DNA of 7,225 nt from an uncultured Centipeda sp. (GTDB lineage Bacteria; Bacillota; Negativicutes; Selenomonadales; Selenomonadaceae): the NCBI GenBank assembly GCA_937925565.1, contig CALALM010000494.1, positions 1 through 7,225 of the forward strand. The letters are read 5' to 3'. Below are positions 1-6,817 of this stretch, piece by piece. The notes beneath the pieces were generated by a model, which searched no databases, was not told where the DNA came from, and worked only from the letters and a program-made list of their open reading frames with translations. The translations under genes were made by a program, and so were the position numbers. Numbering within the stretch: position 1 is the stretch's first letter; every line of letters starts with the position of its first letter.

Positions 1-1386
1 CATGTTTCCGAGATGACGTACCTTGGACTCTATGCACTCCAACATCGCGGTCAGGAGAGTGCAGGCATCGCACTTACGGACGGTTCTTGGATCGATGTGA
101 AAAAAGGGATGGGGCTTGTCAGCGAGGTCTTTCGCGAACATCTCCCACATCTTGACAATGCCAAGATCGCCATTGGTCATGTCCGCTATGCAACGACGGG
201 CTTCAGTCTTGCGGCGAATGCCCAACCCCTCCGCGTAAACTATGCGGGAGGTGCGCTTGCGCTTGCACACAATGGCGACCTCACAAATGCTGCGCTGATT
301 CGTCGTGACCTCGAGCATAGTGGAACAGTCTTTCAGACAACGATTGACTCAGAGGTTTTTGTTCATCTGATTGCGCGTTCACAGAAATCATCCATCGAGG
401 ATCGTATTCTTGAGGCGGTCAAGGTCGTGCGCGGTGCTTTCTGCCTTTCGATTATGACAGAGGATAAGCTGATTGGTGTGCGCGATCCACAGGGGTTCCG
501 CCCATTGTGCATCGGGAAGACGCCGGATGGCGGGTGGATCCTCTCCTCTGAAACATGCGCCCTTGAGGTCAATGGCGCTGAATTCGTGCGCGATATATTG
601 CCCGGTGAAATGGTCGTCATTGGTAGTGATGGACTAAAAACCTATCGGTTTTCCAATGGGGAAGACATTGCCTCCTGTATCTTTGAATACATCTACTTTG
701 CGCGCCCGGACTCCATCATCGATGGACAGAGTGTTCATGCGGCGCGCTTTGAAATGGGACGTGTTCTGGCACGGGAATCCGGTTTCCGCGGAGATGTGGT
801 CATCTCCGTACCAGATTCCGGAACAACAGCAGCAACAGGCTTTGCCTATGAAACGGGGATTCCGTTTGCAGAGGGACTGATCAAGAATCGCTACATCGGG
901 CGCACCTTCATCCAACCCACCCAGAAACAGCGTGATGCGGCAGTCAGGCTCAAGCTGAGTCCGGTACGCTCGGTTGTGGCAGGGAAATCGGTCATTATGG
1001 TTGACGACTCTATCGTACGCGGAACGACGAGCGGGAAGATCGTACGTCTCCTACGAAATGCGGGGGCACGCGAAATCCACGTCTGCATCAGCAGTCCACC
1101 GATTACAGATCCCTGTTACTACGGCATTGATACCTCCATTCGCAAGGAGCTCATCTCAGCGACAAAGAGTGTCGATGAAATCTGTTCCTTCATTGGAGCA
1201 GATTCCCTGCATTTCATCTCGATTGAGGGGCTGCGGCAATGTGTTCCGGCACTCAATCCGAATCACATGTGTTATGCCTGCTTTAATAATAATTACCCCG
1301 TTCCCGAGGAGGATGCTGCCCTTGATGAGGATGACAAGATCATCCTCGAGCGGCGTCGGATAGCACAGCGTGAAAGGGGGCTCTGA
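1..1386 (+). CDS. purF: Amidophosphoribosyltransferase (PurF), 5' end outside window
   Basis: First committed step of de novo purine synthesis: transfers glutamine amide nitrogen to PRPP, giving 5-phosphoribosylamine, in the cytoplasm. The frame is open from base 1 (His-Val-Ser-Glu before the Met at 13), so the true start and the N-terminal catalytic Cys lie upstream. Visible class II glutaminase motifs are QHRGQESAGI, GHVRYATTG and AHNGDLTN. The phosphoribosyltransferase domain carries the PRPP loop VDDSIVRGTT (about 1000-1029). Four cysteines at codons 676, 1114, 1270 and 1279 (contexts SCIFEYIYFARP, DPCYYG, CYAC) match the [4Fe-4S] ligands known in Bacillus subtilis PurF. This predicts an oxygen-sensitive iron-sulfur enzyme of the Bacillus type. 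The 461 residues seen are nearly the full family length. Stop TGA 1384-1386; purM follows after 6 nt, so they are co-transcribed. Very confident. Confidence 0.97.
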   Translation, partial: HVSEMTYLGLYALQHRGQESAGIALTDGSWIDVKKGMGLVSEVFREHLPHLDNAKIAIGHVRYATTGFSLAANAQPLRVNYAGGALALAHNGDLTNAALIRRDLEHSGTVFQTTIDSEVFVHLIARSQKSSIEDRILEAVKVVRGAFCLSIMTEDKLIGVRDPQGFRPLCIGKTPDGGWILSSETCALEVNGAEFVRDILPGEMVVIGSDGLKTYRFSNGEDIASCIFEYIYFARPDSIIDGQSVHAARFEMGRVLARESGFRGDVVISVPDSGTTAATGFAYETGIPFAEGLIKNRYIGRTFIQPTQKQRDAAVRLKLSPVRSVVAGKSVIMVDDSIVRGTTSGKIVRLLRNAGAREIHVCISSPPITDPCYYGIDTSIRKELISATKSVDEICSFIGADSLHFISIEGLRQCVPALNPNHMCYACFNNNYPVPEEDAALDEDDKIILERRRIAQRERGL

Positions 1387-1806
1387 GAGCCGATGGAGAA
1401 AATGACCTATCGTAGCGCAGGAGTTGATATTGACGCAGGAAATGAATCCGTGTCGATGATTAAGGACGTCGTGCGCGCAACCTATCGTCCCGAAGTGCTT
1501 GGGGATCTCGGTGGCTTTGGAGGCTTGTTTGCTCTCAATACAAAGTCATACAAAGAACCTGTTCTCGTTTCCGGTACGGATGGTGTCGGTACAAAACTGC
1601 GCCTTGCCTTCCTGCTGAACAAACATGATACGATCGGACAGGATGCTGTCGCAATGTGCGTCAACGATATTCTCGTACATGGGGCGGAACCGCTTTTCTT
1701 CCTTGACTATCTTGCCGTTGGCAAACTCGAACCGACACAGGTTGCCGAGGTGGTGACAGGTGTCGCACGGGCGTGCAAGGAGTCCGGCTGCGCCCTGATC
1801 GGCGGC

Positions 1807-1852
1807 GAAACGGCGGAAATGCCCGGCATGAAACCGCCGAGATGGCAGGTTT
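1807..1852 (+). repeat. 23-nt imperfect tandem duplication at the purM frame break
   Basis: Copy 1 (1807-1829) and copy 2 (1830-1852) lie head to tail. They share GAAAC, GC, ATG and GG blocks but differ at 7 of 23 positions. Copy 1 reads E-T-A-E-M-P-G-M in the upstream frame; copy 2 reads E-T-A-E-M-A-G-F in the downstream frame. The differences in the T, A, E and G codons are third-base silent changes (ACG/ACC, GCG/GCC, GAA/GAG, GGC/GGT). Both versions are acceptable forms of the conserved PurM motif. Simple slippage would give identical copies, so this looks like two diverged alleles joined end to end with one overlapping G (1830). Confidence 0.85.
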
Positions 1853-2441
1853 TTACCCAATAGGGGAATATGATATTGCAGGGTTTTCAGTCGGCGTTGT
1901 GGAACGTTCCAAACTTATCACGAGTGCACGTGTAAACGCAGGAGATATATTGCTTGGTCTGTCCTCCTCTGGCGTTCACTCAAACGGATACTCCCTTGTA
2001 CGAAAAATCGTCTTTGAGCACAAGGAATTCAAGGGCGATGAATACATGGAGGCGCTTGGCAAAACGATTGGGGAGGAACTGCTGACACCGACCCGCCTCT
2101 ATCCTCGCGTTTGCCTGCCACTCATTCGAGAGTTCGATATTCACGGCATGGTGCATATCACAGGCGGCGGTTTCTACGAGAATATTCCACGCGCCCTGCC
2201 CGAACATATGGGAGCAGAGGTGAACGATGCAGCGTGGGAAATGCCGCCGATCTTCCAGCTCCTTCAGGAGTGGGGAAATGTGGATTGGCCGGAGATGTAC
2301 CGTACGTTCAACATGGGGATCGGCATGATACTCATTCTTTCGCCTGAGGAAGCAGAGCACGTGGAGGCGCATCTGCATGCCAAAGGCGAAGTGGTCTATC
2401 GTATCGGTCATGTAACAGAGGGGGCACATGAGGTCGTCATC

Positions 2442-2449
2442 AAGGGCGG
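2442..2449 (+). promoter_or_regulatory. purN ribosome binding site
   Basis: AAGGGCGG lies 8 nt before ATG 2458, inside the end of purM. It supports ATG 2458 over the in-frame ATG-like start 30 nt upstream (2428), whose 10 extra residues do not resemble PurN. Confidence 0.5.
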
Positions 2450-2457
2450 TGTCTTTG

Positions 2458-3090
2458 ATGCGTAAGGAAAAACTGGGGGTCCTCTGCTCAGGACGCGGTT
2501 CTAATCTGGCATCCATCATCGAGGCAATCGAACGGGGAGACATCGGTGCCGAAATTGCTGTTGTCATCGCTGACAAGATCAATGCGTATGCACTGGAGCG
2601 CGCACGAGAGAGAGGGATTCCTGCCGTTACTGTTGCCTATCGGGACTATGCGGAACGAGCAGACTTTGAGCGCGCCCTGCTTACAGAGCTGCGTGCTCAC
2701 GGCGTAACCCTTGTCGTGCTTGCGGGTTTCATGCGTATCCTGTCTCCCGTTTTTGTCCATGCGTATGCGGGACACATACTGAACATCCATCCGGCACTCC
2801 TGCCGAGTTTTCCGGGAGCGCACGCTCATCGTGATGCACTTGCATATGGCGTGAAAGTCAGCGGCTGCACTGTTCACTTTGTGGATGAGGGCATGGATTC
2901 CGGTCCTATCATCATGCAGGCTGCGGTACCTGTTCTGGAAGGGGATACTGAGGAAACACTTGCAGCGCGTGTCCTTTCACAGGAACACCAAATATTCCCC
3001 GAGGCGATCAAACTCTATGTCGAAGGAAGACTGCGTACGGATGGGCGAAAGGTGCATATCCTGCCCGCCGCTGAAGGAGAATCATTATGA
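2458..3090 (+). CDS. purN: Phosphoribosylglycinamide formyltransferase (PurN)
   Basis: Transfers a formyl group from 10-formyl-tetrahydrofolate to GAR, giving FGAR, in the cytoplasm. The 210-aa product is the usual PurN length. The N-terminus [15 protein letters not shown] (residues 6-20) is the phosphate-binding GSGxGSN loop; AGFMRILSP (89-97) and [12 protein letters not shown] (109-120) are family signatures. N109, H111 and D147 (in [11 protein letters not shown]) correspond to the catalytic Asn-His-Asp trio known in the E. coli enzyme. ATG 2458 overlaps the purM stop (TAA 2463-2465) by 8 nt, so translation is probably coupled to purM; the purM frame break could therefore reduce it. The 3' end overlaps purH by 4 nt (ATGA). 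It needs no formate, unlike the alternative PurT. Nothing is missing in the sequence. Confidence 0.96.
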   Translation: MRKEKLGVLCSGRGSNLASIIEAIERGDIGAEIAVVIADKINAYALERARERGIPAVTVAYRDYAERADFERALLTELRAHGVTLVVLAGFMRILSPVFVHAYAGHILNIHPALLPSFPGAHAHRDALAYGVKVSGCTVHFVDEGMDSGPIIMQAAVPVLEGDTEETLAARVLSQEHQIFPEAIKLYVEGRLRTDGRKVHILPAAEGESL

Positions 3091-3680
3091 AGATAAAGCG
3101 TGCTCTGATCAGTGTATCCGACAAGACCGGCGTGGTGGAATTCGCGCGTGTACTACACAAGGCAGGAGTCGCAATTGTCTCCACCGGTGGTACGATGAAG
3201 GCGCTGCGCGAAGCCGGTATTCCCGTGATCTATGTCAGTGATGTGACAGGCTTCCCAGAGATTATGGACGGTCGTGTCAAGACTCTGCATCCGTTTGTTC
3301 ACGGTGGAATTCTTGCCGTACGGGGGAACCAGACACATGAAAAAGCACTGCGAGAACTGAAGATCACACCGATCGATCTCGTTGCTGTCAATCTCTATCC
3401 CTTTAAGGAGACCGTTGCGAATCCCAATGTCACGCTTGCCGAGGCAGTCGAGCAGATCGACATCGGAGGACCTGCCATGATTCGTGCGGCAGCAAAGAAT
3501 TTCAAATTTGTCACCGTGATTACAAATCCGGAACACTATGTGGAAATCGCGGAGAAGATTGAAAAGGACGGTGCGGTCGATGGAATGACGCGGATGCGCC
3601 TCGCCCATGAAGCGTTTGCGCATACGGCAGACTATGATGATGCCATCAATACGTATCTTGCCGATCAGTTGGAAAAATGA
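3087..3680 (+). CDS. purH: Stand-alone IMP cyclohydrolase (PurH N-terminal domain only)
   Basis: Closes FAICAR to IMP, the last step of the pathway. The 197 aa match only the MGS-like cyclohydrolase half of the usual ~510-aa bifunctional PurH. Seen: [10 protein letters not shown] (6-15), STGGT (32-36), GRVKTLHP (62-69), NLYPF (102-106), [15 protein letters not shown] (124-138). K65, Y104, D125 and K137 correspond to active-site residues known from the vertebrate enzyme, so the activity should be intact. The protein stops cleanly after [19 protein letters not shown], at the domain boundary; none of the AICAR transformylase domain follows, and purD begins 10 nt later. This looks like a true split form rather than a frameshift. 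The AICAR transformylase must be encoded elsewhere (inference). AAGGAG (3074-3079) lies 7 nt before ATG 3087, which overlaps the purN TGA. Confidence 0.94.
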   Translation: MKIKRALISVSDKTGVVEFARVLHKAGVAIVSTGGTMKALREAGIPVIYVSDVTGFPEIMDGRVKTLHPFVHGGILAVRGNQTHEKALRELKITPIDLVAVNLYPFKETVANPNVTLAEAVEQIDIGGPAMIRAAAKNFKFVTVITNPEHYVEIAEKIEKDGAVDGMTRMRLAHEAFAHTADYDDAINTYLADQLEK

Positions 3681-3684
3681 GGAA
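3679..3684 (+). promoter_or_regulatory. purD ribosome binding site
   Basis: GAGGAA spans the purH stop codon and lies 6 nt before GTG 3691. It decides for the GTG start, because the open frame continues 28 codons upstream inside purH with residues unlike PurD. It also suggests that ribosomes ending purH re-initiate on purD. Confidence 0.7.
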
Positions 3685-3690
3685 GACGAC

Positions 3691-4947
3691 GTGAACATTC
3701 TCGTAATCGGATCGGGGGGGCGTGAACACGCTCTTTTCTGGAAACTCAAGGAGAGTCCGCAGACGGACAAAATCTATGCGATTCCCGGAAATCCTGGCAT
3801 GGGAGAGATGACGAATATCTCCGTAACGGATAATGCAGCGATACTACGTTTTGCCAAGGAGAAAGAAATCGGTCTCGTGGTGGTCGGTCCCGAGGTTCCT
3901 CTCATCAACGGTCTGGTTGATGATCTGGAAAATGTAGGCATTCGCGCATTCGGTCCACGTGCAAATGCCGCTCAGATCGAAGGGTCAAAGGCATTTGCGA
4001 AGAATCTCATGAAAAAGTATGGGATTCCAACTGCACACTATGAGGTGTTTACCGAAGCGGAACCCGCCCGCGCATACATTCGCCGCACGGGTGCACCGAT
4101 CGTCGTCAAGGCGGATGGACTTGCCGCCGGTAAGGGTGTCATTGTCGCCATGTCAGAGCAGGAAGCGCTTGATGCCGTCGACACCATCATGGAGGACAAC
4201 GCCTTTGGCGATGCGGGGGCACGTGTCGTCATTGAGGAGTTCATGGAGGGGGAGGAGGCATCTCTTCTTGCCTTTACGGACGGAACAATCATTCGCCCTA
4301 TGATCAGCGCACAGGATCACAAGCGCGCCTTTGACGGGGACGAGGGACCAAATACGGGCGGGATGGGTACTTATGCGCCTGCGCCGGTCATGACACCGGA
4401 AATGACGGAGCGCGCAGTGGAGGAGATCCTGAAACCGACCATTGCAGCTATGGAAAAAGAGGGATGCCCCTACCGCGGCTGCCTCTATCTCGGTCTGATG
4501 GTTACGCACGAAGGCCCAAAGGTTGTTGAGTTCAACGCACGTTTTGGCGATCCTGAGACACAGGTTGTTTTGCCACTGCTTGATGGAGATCTCGTTCAGA
4601 TTATGTGTGCCTGCGCGGATGGAACCCTTGCCGATGTTCCCATTCATTGGAGGAACGGAGCGGCGGTATGTGTTGTCATCGCAGCAGGCGGATATCCTGC
4701 AGCCTATGAAAAAGGTTATGAGATTTCCGGACTCAGCACCGCTGAGTCTATGGGAGTTCTCGTATTTCATGCGGGAACTGCGGAGCGGAACGGAAAAATC
4801 ATCACAAACGGTGGGCGCGTACTTGGGGTTGTCGGTATGGGGGAAGACATTGCATCTGCGGTGAAAAAATCCTACGCTGCGGTCGAGAAAACATCCTTTA
4901 AGGATGCCTATTATCGTAAGGACATTGCACATCGTGCGCTGAAATGA
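3691..4947 (+). CDS. purD: Phosphoribosylamine-glycine ligase (PurD)
   Basis: Joins phosphoribosylamine and glycine using ATP to form GAR, the substrate of PurN. The start is GTG (MNILVIGSGGREHAL at residues 1-15, the family N-terminus); 418 aa, normal length. Domains in order: N-domain with GREHAL (10-15) and GPEVPL (66-71); ATP-grasp with GSKAFAK (98-104), VVKADGLAAGKGV (138-150) and EEFMEGEEASLLAF (182-195); QDHKRAFDGDEGPNTGGMG (208-226); and the PurD signature RFGDPETQ (284-291), with nearby E280 and N282 likely metal ligands. The C-domain follows from about 320. It is complete, with no missing key residue. It is the last gene of the operon: a strong terminator begins 15 nt after the stop. 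In several bacteria purH and purD are neighbours, as here. Confidence 0.96.
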   Translation: MNILVIGSGGREHALFWKLKESPQTDKIYAIPGNPGMGEMTNISVTDNAAILRFAKEKEIGLVVVGPEVPLINGLVDDLENVGIRAFGPRANAAQIEGSKAFAKNLMKKYGIPTAHYEVFTEAEPARAYIRRTGAPIVVKADGLAAGKGVIVAMSEQEALDAVDTIMEDNAFGDAGARVVIEEFMEGEEASLLAFTDGTIIRPMISAQDHKRAFDGDEGPNTGGMGTYAPAPVMTPEMTERAVEEILKPTIAAMEKEGCPYRGCLYLGLMVTHEGPKVVEFNARFGDPETQVVLPLLDGDLVQIMCACADGTLADVPIHWRNGAAVCVVIAAGGYPAAYEKGYEISGLSTAESMGVLVFHAGTAERNGKIITNGGRVLGVVGMGEDIASAVKKSYAAVEKTSFKDAYYRKDIAHRALK

Positions 4948-4961
4948 TGATTATTCCGTCA

Positions 4962-4999
4962 AAAAAATCGGGGCTGCATTACTGTAGCTCCGATTTTTT
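4962..4999 (+). terminator. Intrinsic terminator of the purine operon
   Basis: The left arm AAAAAATCGGGGCT (4962-4975) pairs with AGCTCCGATTTTTT (4986-4999), with one G-U pair. The 10-nt loop can add three more pairs. The right arm ends in six T, so the run of U follows the GC-rich core. Because A and T tracts flank the stem it could also stop transcription from the other strand. Confidence 0.93.
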
Positions 5000-5044
5000 G
5001 CTGAAATTACCATTGTTTCCCTAAATTCACATATTTACTCATGA

Positions 5045-5072
5045 TTGACAAATATTATCATCATGTGATAGG
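5045..5072 (+). promoter_or_regulatory. Putative sigma-70 promoter of the MATE gene
   Basis: A perfect -35 TTGACA (5045-5050) is followed after 16 nt by a weak -10, GATAGG (5067-5072), preceded by TG at 5064-5065 as in an extended -10. It lies in an AT-rich gap after the purD terminator, about 40 nt before the MATE start. The -35 is convincing, the -10 less so. Confidence 0.5.
5056..5070 (+). promoter_or_regulatory. Candidate operator (inverted repeat) in the MATE promoter
   Basis: TATCATCATGTGATA has 5-nt arms TATCA/TGATA and sits between -35 and -10, where a bound repressor would block RNA polymerase. Efflux pump genes are often controlled this way. The arms are short, so chance is possible. 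The same TATC-N7-GATA pattern recurs in the promoter at 6516-6544. Confidence 0.35.
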
Positions 5073-5097
5073 TTGTTGAATTGAAATGTAGGGGAAT

Positions 5098-5103
5098 AGG
5101 GAG
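5098..5103 (+). promoter_or_regulatory. Ribosome binding site of the MATE gene
   Basis: AGGGAG lies 8 nt before GTG 5112. The nearby ATG at 5104 is out of frame with the MATE protein, so GTG 5112 is the supported start. Confidence 0.65.
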
Positions 5104-5111
5104 ATGGTACT

Positions 5112-6449
5112 GTGCTGACATCTTACGACAAAAATTATCTGAGAATCGGATTTCCTGCGGCTCTGGAAGGCGTACTGATGGTTTTTTTGTGCAATGCGGA
5201 CATTATCATGGTCGGAACCTTGGGAACGGGCGCCATTGCCGCGGTCAGCATCTTTACACAGCCGCGCATGATCCTCCTCACCGTTGCACGTTCGGTGGCG
5301 GCTGCCGTGACTATACTGATTGCTGAACGATTCGGTAGAGAGCAACATGATACCTATGGAGACGTTCTAAAGAAAACACTTATTCTTGTTGTTATTGTTC
5401 TTGGACTCGCCCATGTCTGCTTCTTTATCTGTCTTGATTCCATTCTTCTCTGGATGGGGGCACAGCATGACTATTTATCGGATGCCATGATCTACGGTCT
5501 CTGGACACTTCCCGCCGTATTTGTCACATCTATCACGACACTCATGCAGGCGGTCATGTTCGGGCGCGGGGAATCGGTGCGTGTCCTTTCAATCAATATA
5601 CAGGGAAATGTCGTCAACGTCGTCCTGAATGCGTTTCTGATCTTCGGACTTGGACCATTCCCTCAGCTCGGTATACTTGGCGCCGCACTCGGGACAATCG
5701 GGGGCGCTATATGGTCCTTCTTCCTTACCTTGCGTGTGCTTTATACATGGGGCATTTTCAATCAGGGAAATTATCGTTTGACATGTACATATTTGCGTGA
5801 GTTCCTTGGTGTATTTGGCGGGATCTTCAGCGAGCAGGGATTTGAGCGGATCGGTATGGTCGTTTATACGCGCATGGTCGCGGAGCTTGGGACAATTCCC
5901 TATGCGGTTCATGCAATTGCTATGAACTTCTGTGATTTCTATTACAGCTTCTGCAATGGTATGGGGAAGGCGAGTACCGTTCTTGCCGGACACAATCGGG
6001 ATATCCATAAGCAGAATGAGTGGAAACTCTATCTTTGGGCAGGAATGCGTTGGAGCCTGATTTTCTCCATTGCCGTATTTCTTGTGACCTTTGTGCTGCG
6101 CGAGGAAATCTTTGGTATCTATGCCCATGATTCGACCCTTCTTCCACTTGGAAGTCTGATAATCGCATATGTTGCGGCAGTTAGTTTTCCTGAGGCGTAT
6201 CAAATGGTGTGCGCCGGCATCCTGCGTGCAAGCGGAAAAACAACGCAGGTGGCGGCTTATTCCTTTGTCAGCATAACAATGCTGCGACCCATCATTACAT
6301 ATTGTTTTCTCTATAAGTTTCATATGGGACTTGAGGGGGCATGGCTTTCACTTGTACTTGATCAAAGTATACGCGCCGTCTGCGCCGCTGTTCTTTTATG
6401 CAAGGTATACCATGAGAGAAATTCCCGGCAAACATCGAGTTCATGTTGA
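5112..6449 (+). CDS. MATE-family multidrug/cation antiporter
   Basis: Inner-membrane protein of the multidrug and toxic compound extrusion family, which exports organic cations and drugs in exchange for Na+ or H+. The 445 aa fit the usual 12-helix fold of two six-helix bundles. Helix 1 starts at about residue 11 (RIGFPAALEGVLMVFLCNAD), with the typical MVGTLGTGAIAAVSI (33-47). The best family mark is NVVNVVLNAFLIFGLG (166-181) followed by GILGAALGT (187-195), the end of the first bundle. A soluble loop around 292-306 links to the second bundle. GILRASGKTTQVAAY (369-383) and LEGAWLS (407-413) are the matching second-half marks. It starts at GTG with a good ribosome site and has its own promoter, so it is not part of the purine operon. 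The transported substrate cannot be told from sequence; the subfamily (NorM or DinF-like) is unsettled. No clear terminator follows it. Confidence 0.9.
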   Translation: MLTSYDKNYLRIGFPAALEGVLMVFLCNADIIMVGTLGTGAIAAVSIFTQPRMILLTVARSVAAAVTILIAERFGREQHDTYGDVLKKTLILVVIVLGLAHVCFFICLDSILLWMGAQHDYLSDAMIYGLWTLPAVFVTSITTLMQAVMFGRGESVRVLSINIQGNVVNVVLNAFLIFGLGPFPQLGILGAALGTIGGAIWSFFLTLRVLYTWGIFNQGNYRLTCTYLREFLGVFGGIFSEQGFERIGMVVYTRMVAELGTIPYAVHAIAMNFCDFYYSFCNGMGKASTVLAGHNRDIHKQNEWKLYLWAGMRWSLIFSIAVFLVTFVLREEIFGIYAHDSTLLPLGSLIIAYVAAVSFPEAYQMVCAGILRASGKTTQVAAYSFVSITMLRPIITYCFLYKFHMGLEGAWLSLVLDQSIRAVCAAVLLCKVYHERNSRQTSSSC

Positions 6450-6515
6450 CGGGGATAAGATAGAGTCAAAAAGGACTTATGAACCATGCAAATAAAATAA
6501 TTTGAAATGAATGTA

Positions 6516-6544
6516 TTGACAAGTATATCTGATATGGATATACT
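6516..6544 (+). promoter_or_regulatory. Strong sigma-70 promoter for the riboswitch-transporter transcript
   Basis: TTGACA (6516-6521), 17-nt spacer, TATACT (6539-6544): 11 of 12 consensus bases with ideal spacing. The upstream stretch (about 6488-6515) is AT-rich, like an UP element. The predicted transcript start is near 6551. The 66 nt between the MATE stop and this promoter hold nothing else I can recognise, including no convincing MATE terminator. Confidence 0.85.
6522..6544 (+). promoter_or_regulatory. Candidate operator: perfect 8+8 inverted repeat over the promoter
   Basis: AGTATATC (6522-6529) and GATATACT (6537-6544) are exact reverse complements separated by 7 nt. A further GATAT at 6531-6535 inside the spacer gives three half-sites at 6-nt steps. 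The repeat fills the spacer and covers the -10, an ideal place for a repressor dimer. It does not match the NikR pattern GTATGA-N16-TCATAC or a standard Fur box. The regulator is unknown. Confidence 0.6.
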
Positions 6545-6552
6545 ACGTCTTA

Positions 6553-6567
6553 AGTTTTGTTAAAACT
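6553..6567 (+). other. Small hairpin at the predicted 5' end of the transcript
   Basis: AGTTTT (6553-6558), loop GTT, AAAACT (6562-6567). It would form the first nucleotides of the RNA, just before the riboswitch, and could protect the 5' end from decay, or be a DNA operator half-site pair. Only six pairs, mostly A-U. Confidence 0.35.
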
Positions 6568-6573
6568 GAATAA

Positions 6574-6786
6574 ATTACGTTGCGAGTGTCGGCAGTCGGA
6601 TATTATTTTATATTCAGTCTGTTGAGCGATAAGAGGAAAATGGGTGCAATGCCCATGCTGTCCCGCAGCCGTAAATAGGGAGTGTTCTTCCACAGGCGCA
6701 GAGCCTGTGCCTGTAAAGTCACTGAGGGAAACCTTGGGAAGGCGGAAGAATGTGCGGATCTATGAGCCGGAAAGCCTGCTCGTAAT
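6574..6786 (+). promoter_or_regulatory. Cobalamin (B12) riboswitch aptamer
   Basis: Senses adenosylcobalamin or a related cobalamin in the leader RNA. The closing helix P1 pairs ATTACG (6574-6579) with CGTAAT (6781-6786). The core has ATGGG/CCCAT (6640-6644/6652-6656) around the GGTGCAAT signature, then GCTG/CAGC around TCCCG (6657-6669). TTCTTCC (6685-6691) pairs with GGAAGAA (6744-6750), enclosing a peripheral hairpin CACAGGC/GCCTGTG (6691-6709) and GTCACTG (6718-6724). The B12 box GAGCCGGAAAGCCTGCT (6764-6780) fits the consensus. All parts are in the order known for this family. It lies on the transcript of the transporter permease and upstream of a terminator, implying off-control when B12 is plentiful. 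Confidence 0.95.
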
Positions 6787-6817
6787 AAGATTCATTGATA
6801 GACTCACGAGAGATGGG

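Larger units (their letters stand above)
1393..2465 (+). pseudogene. purM: Phosphoribosylformylglycinamidine cyclo-ligase (PurM), reading frame broken
   Basis: PurM (AIR synthetase) uses ATP to close FGAM into aminoimidazole ribotide. The gene is in two frames. The N-terminal half (ATG 1393, frame 1) has [27 protein letters not shown] and [10 protein letters not shown], then runs out of family sequence to TAG 1861-1863 (156 aa). The C-terminal half continues in frame 3 from about 1830 with [54 protein letters not shown] and FNMGIGM, ending at TAA 2463-2465. Removing the 23 nt 1807-1829 restores one 349-aa protein, the normal family length. The frame break sits in a near-duplicate ETAEM[P/A]G segment. 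If real, the cell lacks this PurM unless another copy exists. A restart for the second half (GTG 1773 or ATG 1842) lacks a good Shine-Dalgarno. An assembly or sequencing chimera is equally possible. Upstream, GAAAGGGGG (1372-1380) is a plausible ribosome site for ATG 1393; ATG 1402 is the alternative. Confidence 0.9.

Noticed and set aside
1830..1863. Programmed ribosomal frameshift as an explanation for the split purM
   Set aside because: No slippery heptamer or fitting downstream structure is evident; PurM is not known to use frameshifting, and the duplicated peptide would remain as an insertion.
3607..3690. Longer PurD start 28 codons upstream
   Set aside because: The extra residues are the out-of-frame end of purH; the conserved PurD N-terminus begins at GTG 3691, with a ribosome site right before it.
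4153..4932. Long antisense open frame (259 codons) opposite purD; similar antisense frames at 1980-2582 and 5589-6323
   Set aside because: They lie opposite clearly conserved genes, have no ribosome sites or recognisable motifs, and are Cys/His/Arg-rich as expected of shadows of codon bias.
6461..6478. Possible MATE terminator AGTC/GACT hairpin
   Set aside because: Only four pairs and no T-run after it.
6522..6544. NikR nickel operator over the transporter promoter
   Set aside because: Half-sites AGTATATC/GATATACT with a 7-nt spacer do not fit GTATGA-N16-TCATAC in sequence or spacing.
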